The position numbers were made by a program, and so were the translations under genes. This document shows, piece by piece, positions 7,606-16,042 of a DNA stretch of 44,805 bases (position 1 is its first letter; every line of letters begins with the position of its first letter). Under the pieces are notes generated by a model. That model made no database searches and was not told the DNA's origin. It saw only the letters and a list, made by a program, of their open reading frames with translations. Source of the stretch: Deltaproteobacteria bacterium (GTDB lineage: Bacteria > Desulfobacterota > DSM-4660 > Desulfatiglandales > HGW-15); contig JAFGPH010000104.1 of NCBI GenBank assembly GCA_016926135.1, positions 1 to 44,805 of the forward strand. The letters are read 5' to 3'.

Positions 7606-7926
7606 TCAGACACGAGCATCGCTCATTTGATTTGCAGCAAAAACCTTGACCTCGTCTTCGATCCGGCCTTCCAGCCGGTCCTTTTCGATTTCGATGTCGT
7701 AGCGTGCCTGAAGATTCAGCCAGAATCGCTCCGAAACACCAAAATAACGTGACAGTCTGAGCGCCGTATCTGCACTGATCGAACGCTTACCGTGAATAAT
7801 TTGGTTGATGCGCCGCGGATGCACACTCATATCCTTAGCCAATCGGTACTGACTGATACCCATCGGCTGCAGAAATTCCTCCAATAAGATCTCACCCGGA
7901 TGGACAGGCGGGAATTTCTTGCTCAT
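7606..7926 (-). CDS. higA: HigA-family antitoxin (XRE helix-turn-helix)
   Basis: This 106-aa DNA-binding antitoxin has the characteristic HigA/VapI opening PPVHPGEILLEEFLQPMGIS. A helix-turn-helix follows (YRLAKDMSVHPRRINQIIHGKRSI), then TALRLSRYFGVSERFWLNLQ, the standard end of the domain. It should neutralise the adjacent HigB-like toxin and repress the shared promoter. It starts nine bases after the toxin stop on the same strand, the toxin-first order typical of higBA. The length is normal and the frame is intact. Confidence 0.93.
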   Translation of the reverse strand: MSKKFPPVHPGEILLEEFLQPMGISQYRLAKDMSVHPRRINQIIHGKRSISADTALRLSRYFGVSERFWLNLQARYDIEIEKDRLEGRIEDEVKVFAANQMSDARV

Positions 7927-7935
7927 TGTGGCCTC

Positions 7936-8217
7936 CTAATGGTAATCCGTAATCTCAACATCATAAGCGTTTCCTTCGTGCCACCGAAAGCAGACTCGCC
8001 ACTGCTCGTTGATGCGTATGCTATGCTGACCGGCACGATTGCCAGAGAGTTTTTCAAGCCGATTCCCCGGAGGAACACGTAGATCATCAAGTCCTTCCGC
8101 GGCGTCGAGGAGCACAAGTTTCTTCCAGGCGATTCGATGCAACTGAGGTGGGATGCAGCGCGAAAAACGACGCTGAAAGATCTTCTCAGTCTCTTTGTCG
8201 CCAAACGTTCTTATCAT
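7936..8217 (-). CDS. higB: HigB-family toxin (RelE superfamily mRNA interferase)
   Basis: This 93-aa toxin of the HigB/RelE fold is expected to cleave ribosome-bound mRNA. Family features are the opening MIRTFGDKETEKIF, then the segment LDDLRVPPGNRLEKLSGNRAGQHSIRINEQWRVCFRW and the end VEITDYH. The usual length and the HigA-like partner directly downstream support the call. The start ATG 8217 has no Shine-Dalgarno site. The predicted promoter would place the transcript start only about three bases ahead, so the message may be nearly leaderless. Confidence 0.92.
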   Translation of the reverse strand: MIRTFGDKETEKIFQRRFSRCIPPQLHRIAWKKLVLLDAAEGLDDLRVPPGNRLEKLSGNRAGQHSIRINEQWRVCFRWHEGNAYDVEITDYH

Positions 8218-8226
8218 TATGGGCAG

Positions 8227-8266
8227 ATAATAGCGCGATACGTTACTAATGTCAAACGATGTTGAC
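8227..8266 (-). promoter_or_regulatory. higBA promoter with inverted repeat over the -35 box
   Basis: On the minus strand, TTGACA (8255..8250), a 17-base spacer and TATTAT (8232..8227) make a near-consensus sigma70 promoter. GTCAA (8251-8255) and TTGAC (8262-8266) form an inverted repeat overlapping the -35 box, a likely place for HigA autorepression. The remainder of 8267-8364 shows no gene. Confidence 0.7.
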
Positions 8267-8364
8267 CCGGACAGTCATGTCTTTCCTCTTCCCCCGAACA
8301 CGGTCTGATGCTCGCCTATTGTGTTTCGATCACGAAGCGCCACGTCGCCCACTGAGGTTTCAAC

Positions 8365-8685
8365 TTAGCCCAAATACTGGGTGAATCTTGACGCCCCGTC
8401 CAAATGTCTAACTTCCTTTCCAAGGATGCCCTGGATGAGGAGTTCCGTATGGGCAGGCGACTGATTCAGGACCACGATGTCCATCGCAGACCTCCGGAGC
8501 GCAGTGAGATAGGACGCCGCTTCAAGTGGTTCCGGGACAAAGAAATCGAGATCCTCAGACCTCCGGTGACCCAACTGGAGGGCCAGGGCCGTTCCGCCCC
8601 CCAGGTAGGAAGAGGCCATTTCGGGAACTGAGCTCAACCTTTCGATCAGTTTCAGCAGGGAGGCGGATATTGCTTCGGTGAACAT
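8365..8685 (-). CDS. AbiEii-like nucleotidyltransferase, short (probably truncated)
   Basis: This 106-aa frame matches the N-terminal part of the AbiEii/DUF1814 nucleotidyltransferase toxin family. The opening MFTEAISASLLKLIERLSSV is followed by YLGGGTALALQLGHRRSEDLDFFV, where GGTAL and the D-x-D in DLDFF form the nucleotide and metal site. Family members are usually 200 aa or more, but this one ends after HLDGASRFTQYLG. The C-terminal part was not found in the 147 bases before higB, so the gene is probably truncated and may be inactive. It overlaps the upstream DUF6922-like frame by 34 bases, the usual arrangement of such pairs. Confidence 0.7.
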   Translation of the reverse strand: MFTEAISASLLKLIERLSSVPEMASSYLGGGTALALQLGHRRSEDLDFFVPEPLEAASYLTALRRSAMDIVVLNQSPAHTELLIQGILGKEVRHLDGASRFTQYLG

Positions 8686-8966
8686 GGCTCGCCTTCAATC
8701 CCAAAGTAGATCATCCAGAAGCCCCTGGATCTCCTGGAGAGAACTCGGCTGGTTCTCACCACGTGGGTGATTTTGTCCTCGTCGTATGTGTTCAGAAGAA
8801 AACTGGCGGATGGCTCGTCACCGTGTTCGAGGAGCCGGCTGATGATAAAGAAGGAGTTCTCCTCGACGGTGAGACGATCAAAATCGACGTCCCAGAAGAA
8901 CGGGCGAAGGGAATCGGGGAGAAGCGCGGAGCTTTCCTTTTGCGATGCCGGTGTGCTATTCCTCAT
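8652..8966 (-). CDS. DUF6922-like protein, probable partner of the AbiEii-like gene
   Basis: This 104-aa protein has the pattern LRPFFWDVDFDRLTVEENSFFIISRLLEHGDE. Repeated alpha-helices follow and then SRVLSRRSRGFWMIYFG, as in small proteins encoded just upstream of AbiEii-like nucleotidyltransferases. By that neighbourhood it is the putative antitoxin or regulatory partner. The last residues (GEPCSPKQYPPPC) do not look like the family and may follow a frameshift near 8700. No biochemical role is known to me. The gap 8967-9022 upstream holds nothing recognisable. Confidence 0.6.
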   Translation of the reverse strand: MRNSTPASQKESSALLPDSLRPFFWDVDFDRLTVEENSFFIISRLLEHGDEPSASFLLNTYDEDKITHVVRTSRVLSRRSRGFWMIYFGIEGEPCSPKQYPPPC

Positions 8967-9022
8967 TCATGGACTGACTGTGGGCTTCCATGGAAAGAAT
9001 ATACCTGAAATTCATTGCGGTC

Positions 9023-9257
9023 TCAATGGAATTCCCGCCCTATAGGATACTTCTGCAGTTCCTCTCCTATGCGCTTTACTTCTCCTTTACTCCCTGCCAT
9101 CGTATTCAGAATCGGTAAACCTACCAGATGAAAACCGCCAAATACCGCCCGAATCGACACATCTCCAAATTGCTTCCTCACTGCGCTTGCCATGTTCTGC
9201 AATCAGATCTTCTCTATCTTCCGGCTTTGTGTTCTCGACCAACGCGATTACTCTCAT
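9023..9257 (-). pseudogene. metallo-beta-lactamase-fold gene remnant with internal deletion
   Basis: The gene begins at ATG 9257 with MRVIALVENTKPEDREDLIA, then EHG, the normal start of a family of MBL-fold hydrolases that continues with a metal site. Here it jumps instead to sequence that, in another frame, reads SIRAVFGGFHLVG, then KRIGEELQKYPIG, and stops at 9025..9023. IxAVxGGFHL and the IGxEL segment belong to the C-terminal part of the same family, so about two thirds of the gene is missing and the reading frame is broken. All central zinc ligands (HxHxDH) are absent. This is a decayed gene, not a functional small protein. Confidence 0.7.
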
Positions 9258-9261
9258 TGTA

Positions 9262-9726
9262 TCACTCCTTATCACTATCACTGGATACCAGGAGCAACGT
9301 TTTTACGGATGACTTGACGGCAACTTTGTGGATCCAGAAGGCCCCCTGTCCATTCGCCACAAGCCGGCCCTTTTCATCGACAATTTCCGCCCTGGAATAA
9401 ACAACCTGCCTTCCCTTATGAGTAAGCCAGGCGTTGCAGTCGAAGCTTTCACCTTGGGCCGGCCTGGTATATTGGATGTCCAGGTTTATGGTGGCACAGT
9501 TGTATTCCTGGTCGGTCGCCGTCAAAACCGCCCATGCCATGGTCGTGTCCATCAGGGTAAAAAGCACGCCGCCATGGGGTTGACCCTCAAATGGCCAGCA
9601 AAGTGCCGGATTCGGTCGAAGACGCGAATGTGCCTTACCGTCTTTCGCATCATCGACCAAAATACCGACTGTTTTGTACAGGGAATTACCGTTAATACGC
9701 TCGATGTCTTGTTGAGAGAATTCCAT
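9262..9726 (-). CDS. PaaI-family hotdog thioesterase
   Basis: This 154-aa single hotdog domain is predicted to hydrolyse acyl- or aryl-CoA thioesters. The N-terminal helix is followed by QPHGGVLFTLMDTTMAWAVL, the HGG-x-D/E catalytic signature of PaaI-type enzymes. NLDIQYTRPAQGE is the typical beta-strand pair, and the segment GRQVVYSRAEIVDEKGRLVANGQGAFW ends the fold. The length is normal. The decayed MBL gene begins four bases after its stop on the same strand, and the transporter gene ends 100 bases upstream. The substrate cannot be inferred. Confidence 0.85.
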   Translation of the reverse strand: MEFSQQDIERINGNSLYKTVGILVDDAKDGKAHSRLRPNPALCWPFEGQPHGGVLFTLMDTTMAWAVLTATDQEYNCATINLDIQYTRPAQGESFDCNAWLTHKGRQVVYSRAEIVDEKGRLVANGQGAFWIHKVAVKSSVKTLLLVSSDSDKE

Positions 9727-9826
9727 TACGGCACCCTTCCTTGAAAGTCACACAGCAGAGACTTGCACAAACGCCGGTTCTCTCCAGCCGTCTGTGATGA
9801 TTCCGCATGGAGTCTGTCCCCTGTAT

Positions 9827-12058
9827 CTATCGTTCCTCAAGCGTCTGCAGTTCGGTGTCGGCGTGGCGAAGGCGCTCGGCAATGGAGAGCGCCAGGCGCG
9901 CGAAAACCTGCACGCCGAAGACGGGATCGGAATAGCTCCTTTCGTCAAAACGGCAGCGCGAAAGAACGTAGAGGTCGGTTGCAACTTTTGCCTCCACATC
10001 GGCGGAACGGATCCTGCGGTCGAGAAACGATAGCTCCCCGAAAAAGTCCCCCCGACCTATGGTAGCCAAGTGATGCTGTTTGCCTCCTTTGAGAGGAAGC
10101 AGGATCCGTGCACTGCCTCGTCGGATCAGGAAAATCTCGTCTCCCTGATCCCCCTGGGAGAAAATCTTTTGACCCTGCCCGACGGAAAGTTCACGCATGC
10201 AGGCGCGCAGTTCGCCGAGGGTCCTCTCTTCGAATCCCCGAAAAAGGTCGAACTCCTTCAGATCCAGCAGTTGTTCATCGCTTTTTTCCCATGCCCCCGA
10301 GGATTCCAGAATGCGTTCCTCCATCCATTCCAGTGCACTGTCGAGCGTTTTCGAGACCATCACCCCGCCTTCACTTACGACGCCCAACTGCGCCAGGTAG
10401 CGCTCGAAATCGCGCTGGTCATGCAAGGCCGAGGGCATGCCGGTGAACAGTAACCGCCCGCCCCGTTCGTTCAACTGCACCTGCATCTGTTCAAAGAGAT
10501 GCGCCGCCGTGTAATCCATGGATTGGACGCGTCGCATGTCGAAGAGAATGAAGCGTTTTGTACGAAGATCGTTCTCCAGATGGGTAAAGAGTTGGTCGGT
10601 AGTCCCGAAGAACAGGTTGCCCTGGAGTTCACAGAAGACCCCCTGCCCACCGTACTGTTCAAGGATCTTTCGTTCTGAATCGACACGACGGGTCTTGGAC
10701 GACACCTGGTCCAGACCCCTCTTACGGCGAATGACGGAGCCCCGAACCTGGTCTCTGATGAAAAGCAGGATCGCCAGCGCAACACCCACTACGGAAGCTG
10801 CAATCAGGTCAACGGTAACGGCGACAAAGATCACCCCGGCAATTACGGCAAAATCCAGTCGCCCTGCAGGGTAGCGCAGCAGTCGAAGCATGCTTCTCCA
10901 GTCGAACATCCGCAAAGCGATGACCAGCAGGATCCCTGCCAGTGCGCCAATGGGCACCCAGGCAACCAGGTGGCTCAGCAGGAGGAGGGTCATGACTACA
11001 AACACGCCCTCGATCACGCCGGAACGAGGCGTTCGGCCCCCGCTGGTCACGTTGACCAGGGTGGGTCCCATGGTTCCGGCGCCCGGTATGCCACCGACCA
11101 GGAATGATGCCAGGTTTCCAACGCCCTGACCCATGAGCTCCCTGTCTGAGTTGTGCCTGCGGCGGGTCAAAGCATCGAGCACTACGCAAGTCTTCAGGGT
11201 ATCGATCGACAGGAGAACCGAAAGGGTAATTGCCGGGATGAGAATGAGTCGGAGTGAGTTGAGGTCGAAGGCGAGCAGGAAACTCGTCCGTCCCCCCGCA
11301 AAAGTCTCCAAGAAGGAGCCGGAGGTGTGGATCGGTCCGATGATGAGGGGGTTATCCGTGAGTTCCCGCAGCTCCGGAAAAAGAAATCCGAGAAAAAAAT
11401 AGGTGAACATCCCCCCTAACAGGGCATAAATGGCGGCCGGGACTTTCCTTGTAATGCGAGGGATTGTCACCATTACCGCCATGGTGACAATCCCGGTTAC
11501 CAGCCCCTGCCACCTCCAGAGTCCGGGAGAGATCACGCCCTGAAAAAGAGGCGTTCCCTTCGGGAGGCCGAACAGTTTGGGGAGCTGCCCGAGAGCGATG
11601 AGAACTCCCACCCCGGAGAGATAGCCGCTGACGACCGGGTACGGGACGAATTTGATCAACCGGCCTCCGCCGATGGCCCCGTAAAGGACCTGAAAACCCG
11701 CGGAAAGCAACAAAGCCAGGGCCATCAGGGCGAGAATGCTCTCAGGCTTTATTCCGTCGACATCTCCGGCAAGAAGGCCCGTCACAAATGCGGACAGGAC
11801 AGCGGCCGCCGGGGCGCAAGGGGCCGAGATCAGTCCGCCTGTCTTTCCTATGAACGGTGTAACAAGGCCGAGCGCGGCGGCGCCGAGGATTCCGGCCAGA
11901 GCACCCTGCCCGATGTATTCCTCACCCAGGGACGAGTAGACGAGCACACCGAAGGCGATGGAAGATGGGAGGGCTACCAGCATTGCCGCCAGTCCACCCC
12001 AGAAGTCACCCGCGAGAGACGGGGCTTTCTGTTCTTTCCGTCCGGTTTGAGTTCTCAT
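9827..12058 (-). CDS. SulP-family anion transporter with STAS and cyclic-nucleotide-binding domains
   Basis: This 743-aa inner-membrane transporter of the SLC26/SulP type is a candidate for sulfate or bicarbonate uptake. About twelve membrane segments span residues 15-440, with the family sequences PSSIAFGVLVYSSLG near the start, GLISAPCAPAAAVLSAF and GGIPGAGTMGPTLVNV. A STAS domain follows (about 465-590, FDMRRVQSMDYTAAHLFEQM), in which the usual phosphorylatable Ser region reads MDYTAAHL. The last 120 residues are a cyclic-nucleotide-binding domain (GDEIFLIRRGSARI, FFGELSFLD, RSADV), so transport may be gated by a nucleotide. It is divergent from ppk1 across a 271-base spacer. The substrate is not decided by sequence. 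Confidence 0.92.
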   Translation of the reverse strand: MRTQTGRKEQKAPSLAGDFWGGLAAMLVALPSSIAFGVLVYSSLGEEYIGQGALAGILGAAALGLVTPFIGKTGGLISAPCAPAAAVLSAFVTGLLAGDVDGIKPESILALMALALLLSAGFQVLYGAIGGGRLIKFVPYPVVSGYLSGVGVLIALGQLPKLFGLPKGTPLFQGVISPGLWRWQGLVTGIVTMAVMVTIPRITRKVPAAIYALLGGMFTYFFLGFLFPELRELTDNPLIIGPIHTSGSFLETFAGGRTSFLLAFDLNSLRLILIPAITLSVLLSIDTLKTCVVLDALTRRRHNSDRELMGQGVGNLASFLVGGIPGAGTMGPTLVNVTSGGRTPRSGVIEGVFVVMTLLLLSHLVAWVPIGALAGILLVIALRMFDWRSMLRLLRYPAGRLDFAVIAGVIFVAVTVDLIAASVVGVALAILLFIRDQVRGSVIRRKRGLDQVSSKTRRVDSERKILEQYGGQGVFCELQGNLFFGTTDQLFTHLENDLRTKRFILFDMRRVQSMDYTAAHLFEQMQVQLNERGGRLLFTGMPSALHDQRDFERYLAQLGVVSEGGVMVSKTLDSALEWMEERILESSGAWEKSDEQLLDLKEFDLFRGFEERTLGELRACMRELSVGQGQKIFSQGDQGDEIFLIRRGSARILLPLKGGKQHHLATIGRGDFFGELSFLDRRIRSADVEAKVATDLYVLSRCRFDERSYSDPVFGVQVFARLALSIAERLRHADTELQTLEER

Positions 12059-12108
12059 GATATCGGGACCGCCCCCCAGGAAGACCTCGGCACGTTACGA
12101 ATTACGAT

Positions 12109-12155
12109 TTGAAACATGCTTTCATTTCAAGTCATTATCGACCTTTCGATCGAAA
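12109..12155. repeat. palindromes in the sulP/ppk1 divergent spacer
   Basis: TTTCGATCGAAA (12144-12155) is a perfect 12-base palindrome ending eight bases before the ppk1 -35 box. TTGAAA (12109-12114) and TTTCAA (12125-12130) enclose a nested TGAAA-CATGC-TTTCA (12110-12124). Both are plausible operators for the divergent genes. No bound protein is known to me. Confidence 0.45.
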
Positions 12156-12162
12156 ACCTCAA

Positions 12163-12192
12163 TTGACATCTATTCCGAAGTTACCCTATTAT
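12163..12192 (+). promoter_or_regulatory. sigma70-type promoter of the ppk1 operon
   Basis: TTGACA (12163-12168), an 18-base spacer and TATTAT (12187-12192) predict a start near 12200 and a leader of about 130 bases to the ATG at 12330. No PHO-box-like repeat was recognised. Confidence 0.65.
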
Positions 12193-12329
12193 GATATATT
12201 TATCTGAATCCAACGCAATATGAGACGAAACCTTTAAGGAAAATATAGGCTACCGGAGTCGCGACGTAAAGGCTCAAATCCAGGTTAGTGACTTTTTTGC
12301 GCTGCTATTGTGCCGCTGAGGATGAGCGA

Positions 12330-14486
12330 ATGAAAGAAGGGACGAAGGCTTCCACAAAGATGAGAAAAATCAGAATGGATTCCCCGGATGCCCTCATCAA
12401 TCGCGAGTTGAGCTGGCTCAGTTTTGCAAGACGCGTGCTTGCGCTCGTTGAGGATCCTGACCTGCCTCTGCTCGAGCGTGTCAAGTTCGCGGGCATCATG
12501 GGGATGCTGCATGATGAGTTTGCCATGAAACGTATGGGCGGACTCAAGCGCAGGATGAAAAAAAAGAAGAAACCATCCGGCGGCGGGCTGAGCCTGGAGG
12601 AGGAACTGCGTGCCTGTCAAATCGAGTTGAACGAGCAGAGTCGACTTCTTTCCAGGATTGTGCGCGATGAACTTCAACCTGCCTTGGCCAAGGCCGGGAT
12701 GCCTATCCTGGAATATAAAGATCTCGGCAAAAGGCAGGCGTCTCAAATGAAGCGGTATTTCTGCGAATCCGTGTATCCAATCCTGACACCTCTTGCCGCG
12801 GACGTGTCGCACCCCTTTCCTTTTATCAGCAGCCTCGGGCTGAACCTTGCGGTGACCGCTAAGGAACCCAAGGACAAACAAGAGCGTTTTATCAGGATCA
12901 AAGTGCCTGCGAGCCTCCCCCGATGGGTGCCGCTGCCGAAGGATTCCGGGTTTGTTCCTCTGGAGCAGGTGATCGCGTCCAACCTCAATCTGCTGTTTCA
13001 CAAGGGGGCTCGCCTCAAAAGTTATTTCTTTCGCGTCATCCGTATCGCCAAGGACGACCCTTGGGACCGCACCGTCCTGGACGGACCGGAAGCAGGCCTC
13101 ATCCCCGGCTCCATCATCGGCATGGTTACAAACGAGCTGACAGCGCGGAAGTTTGCCGGCATCGTCCGGCTCCAGGTGAGCAAAGGGATGCCGAAGGAGC
13201 TGCAGCACTGGATCGCCAAGCACCTCAAAGCCGACATCAAGGATCTTGAATCGACCGAGGGCCTTTTGGGTCTGGCTGATTTGAGCAAATTTCAAGTGAA
13301 GGGACACCCGGAACTGCACGATCCGCCCCACGAACCCGTAACGCATCCGAGATTGCGCCGCCTGGATCCGGACAATCCGGCAGATATCTTCCATGAGATC
13401 CGTCGGGGAGATATCCTGCTGCATCATCCCTACCAAAACTTCGACACTTCCGTTCTCCATTTTCTGCAGTGTGCCGCCGTCGACCCGCAGGTGTTGGCGA
13501 TCAAACTGACGGTCTATCGGACCAACAGCCACTCACCGGTCCTCCAGTCGCTGATGGAAGCAGCCCGGCGGGGCAAGCAGGTGGCGGCCCTGGTGGAGAT
13601 CACCGCGCGATTCGATGAGGCGCCCAACATGTCATGGGGCAAGCGGCTGGAGAAGGCGGGCGTGCACGTTGTTTATGGAATGGAGCGGCTGAAGACCCAT
13701 GTCAAATCCGCTTTGGTCATACGCGAGGAAGAGGGCGTCATTCGTCACTATTTTCACGTGGGAACGGGCAACTATCACCCCGGCACCGCCCGAATGTACG
13801 AAGACCTGGGCATTCTCAGCTGCGATCCGGAACTGGGCCGCGAAATCGCTTCCTTGTTCAACGAGTTGACGGGCGCCGTAAAGTCGCCCGGCTACAAGAA
13901 CTTGTTGATTGCTCCCAACAATATGTTCAGGCGCTTCAGCAAACTGATCCGCCGAGAGATTCAGCACAGGCAGGAAGGACGCCCTTCGGGCATTCGCGCC
14001 AAGATGAATCAGCTCCAGGATCCGCGCATGATCGGCGAGCTCTATCGCGCCGGCCGGGCAGGCGTTCCCATCACCCTCAATGTGCGCGGTTTATGCTGTC
14101 TGCGCGCGGGGGTTCCCGGCCTTTCCAAGAGCATTCGCGTCTTCAGTACGATCGGTCGTTTTCTGGAACACGGGCGCATTTATCGCTTTGAAAACGGCGG
14201 CCATCCTGAATTCTTCATTGGCTCGGCCGACTGGATGCGGCGGAATCTCTTCAGCCGCAAGGAGTGCATCGCACCTGTGAAGGATCCCCATATCCAACAG
14301 GAACTGGAAGAGGTCCTCAACGTGCTGGAAACCGACAACGGCTCCGCATGGGACATGCAGCCGGACGGCACGTACGTCCTACGCCGCCCCCGGAAAGGCG
14401 AGAAGCGTCGGGCTGCGCAAGAAGTCTTCATCGGCCTTTACCGCGGGTTATCCCGACGTACATCCGGTAAGAGCGATAAACCATGA
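12330..14486 (+). CDS. ppk1: polyphosphate kinase 1
   Basis: This 718-aa enzyme polymerises the gamma phosphate of ATP into inorganic polyphosphate and can run in reverse. The N-terminal domain begins with LINRELSWLSFARRVL. The catalytic domains hold both histidines known from E. coli PPK: H476 in FHVGTGNYH (autophosphorylated residue) and H614 in GRFLEHGRIY. KLTVYRTNSHSPV and the end segment GSADWMRRNLFSRKE complete the phospholipase-D-like core. ATG 12330 is preferred over the GTG at 12288 because GAGG lies eight bases before it. A Lys-rich insert (RRMKKKKK) near residue 72 is unusual. It is the first gene of the polyphosphate operon; the next gene overlaps its stop by four bases. Confidence 0.95.
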   Translation: MKEGTKASTKMRKIRMDSPDALINRELSWLSFARRVLALVEDPDLPLLERVKFAGIMGMLHDEFAMKRMGGLKRRMKKKKKPSGGGLSLEEELRACQIELNEQSRLLSRIVRDELQPALAKAGMPILEYKDLGKRQASQMKRYFCESVYPILTPLAADVSHPFPFISSLGLNLAVTAKEPKDKQERFIRIKVPASLPRWVPLPKDSGFVPLEQVIASNLNLLFHKGARLKSYFFRVIRIAKDDPWDRTVLDGPEAGLIPGSIIGMVTNELTARKFAGIVRLQVSKGMPKELQHWIAKHLKADIKDLESTEGLLGLADLSKFQVKGHPELHDPPHEPVTHPRLRRLDPDNPADIFHEIRRGDILLHHPYQNFDTSVLHFLQCAAVDPQVLAIKLTVYRTNSHSPVLQSLMEAARRGKQVAALVEITARFDEAPNMSWGKRLEKAGVHVVYGMERLKTHVKSALVIREEEGVIRHYFHVGTGNYHPGTARMYEDLGILSCDPELGREIASLFNELTGAVKSPGYKNLLIAPNNMFRRFSKLIRREIQHRQEGRPSGIRAKMNQLQDPRMIGELYRAGRAGVPITLNVRGLCCLRAGVPGLSKSIRVFSTIGRFLEHGRIYRFENGGHPEFFIGSADWMRRNLFSRKECIAPVKDPHIQQELEEVLNVLETDNGSAWDMQPDGTYVLRRPRKGEKRRAAQEVFIGLYRGLSRRTSGKSDKP

Positions 14487-16042
14487 ACGGTCCCATTCCA
14501 TTCAAACTGCAGGGGGACTGCGATATCGGGCGATTGCTTGGCGGATTGAACGCTCAATACACCATCAAAAAAGAGCCTGACAAGACGGAAACAACCACGA
14601 TTTACGACACCTTTGACTGGCGCCTGTTCAAAAAGTCGCTTGTGCTGCATCGGTGCGGCGACAAGGTATGCCTGCGCAACCTGTTTCAGCGAGATTTGCT
14701 GCATTGTATTTCCATCGACTCTCCCCCCGTTTTTGTATGGGAGTTTCCCGACGGCCGATTCAAAAAGCAGTTGGCGCCCATCCTGGGGGTGCGAGCGCTC
14801 TTGAAGCTTGCCGAAGTCCGGTCCCGCCTCAGGCCTTGCGGACTTCTGGACAGCGAAGGAAAGACTGTTGTGCGCCTGGCCTGTGAAGAGATTCGATCTT
14901 CCTCCGAGGAAAATGCGCCGGCACCGGCAGTCTATCTGTGGCTCCTGCCGGTCAAGGGCTATTCGAGACATGCGCGAAAAATCGCCGAACAATTCGCAGC
15001 AGCCGGACTCGCGGTCGGCACGGAAGATGCCGTTTATTTTGAAGGGCTGAGGATGGCCGGCAAGGAACCCGGCAGCTATTCCTCCAAAATGACCGTTCAG
15101 CTTGCCCCCGAAATGCGCGCTGATGAAGCGACAAAGGCCATTTTGCGGTTTCTGCTGCAAATCATACGGGTCAACGAAGCCAACATCGAAAAGGACATCG
15201 ACACGGAGTTTGTCCATGACTTCCGGGTCGCTGTTCGCAGGACCCGCTCGGCACTCGGGCAGATTCGGTCTGTTTTTCCTTCAAGGACGACAGACCGTTT
15301 TAAGAAAGAGTTTGCATCTCTGGGCAAACTCTCCAATGCACTGCGGGACCTGGATGTCTACCTCCTCCGAGAAGCGGCCTATAAGAAGAAGATCGTGCCG
15401 GTCTTGCGAAAAGACATTGATCCCTTGTTCGACCATCTGCGGAAGAAACGCGCAGAGGCTTTTCAGGAAGTCGTGCGCGGCCTGAAATCCGGAAGATACG
15501 AAAAGGGCATAAAGGATTGGGAAACATTCCTGAACAAACCGGTTCCGTCTTCCCCGACTGCACCGAATGCCGGGCTTCCGGTAATCACATTGGCGCGAAA
15601 AAGAATTATCACGAAATACAGGAGGGTTGTAAAAACGGGCAAGCAGGTCCTCGAAGGCGGCGATGATACGATGCTGCACATCCTCAGAATTCACTGCAAG
15701 AAATTGCGATACTTGATGGAGTTTTTCGCCGGCCTGTTCCCCGCCGACAAAATGGATATTTTGATCAGCCAGCTGAAGAGGCTTCAGGACAACCTGGGGG
15801 AGATCAATGACCTCAGGGTTCAAGAAGAATACCTTCTCACCGTCGCCGGCGAACTGTCCACAGAGCGCGGCCAATCCCGGCGCACACTTCTGGCAATCGG
15901 CAGTCTGGTCGGAACCCTGGCCGCGGAACGACAGAGTGCCAAAGATGCGTTCGCGGAGACCTTCTCGGATTTTGCGTCCTCTTCAAATGAGGCGCTTTTT
16001 CAAGATCTCTTCGCGCCGCAGGTTTCCGGGGGGGAACCGTGA
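14483..16042 (+). CDS. CHAD-domain protein with CYTH-like N-terminus lacking ExExK
   Basis: This 519-aa protein carries a C-terminal CHAD domain, an all-helical, His- and basic-residue-rich fold that binds polyphosphate in characterised examples. The marks are FVHDFRVAVRRTRSALGQI near residue 245 and IHCKKLRYLMEFF near residue 400, then LKRLQDNLGEINDLRV. The first 200 residues look like a diverged CYTH domain (YDTFDWRLFKKSLVLHR), but the ExExK metal motif is replaced by PFKLQGD, so it is unlikely to hydrolyse triphosphates. Translation is coupled to ppk1 by an ATGA overlap and to the ParA-like gene by a GTGA overlap. It is likely to localise to polyphosphate granules, inferred from the domain and operon. 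Confidence 0.88.
   Translation: MNGPIPFKLQGDCDIGRLLGGLNAQYTIKKEPDKTETTTIYDTFDWRLFKKSLVLHRCGDKVCLRNLFQRDLLHCISIDSPPVFVWEFPDGRFKKQLAPILGVRALLKLAEVRSRLRPCGLLDSEGKTVVRLACEEIRSSSEENAPAPAVYLWLLPVKGYSRHARKIAEQFAAAGLAVGTEDAVYFEGLRMAGKEPGSYSSKMTVQLAPEMRADEATKAILRFLLQIIRVNEANIEKDIDTEFVHDFRVAVRRTRSALGQIRSVFPSRTTDRFKKEFASLGKLSNALRDLDVYLLREAAYKKKIVPVLRKDIDPLFDHLRKKRAEAFQEVVRGLKSGRYEKGIKDWETFLNKPVPSSPTAPNAGLPVITLARKRIITKYRRVVKTGKQVLEGGDDTMLHILRIHCKKLRYLMEFFAGLFPADKMDILISQLKRLQDNLGEINDLRVQEEYLLTVAGELSTERGQSRRTLLAIGSLVGTLAAERQSAKDAFAETFSDFASSSNEALFQDLFAPQVSGGEP

Noticed and set aside
8404..8631. 75-aa plus-strand frame
   Set aside because: It lies antisense to the AbiEii-like gene, whose motifs are clear.
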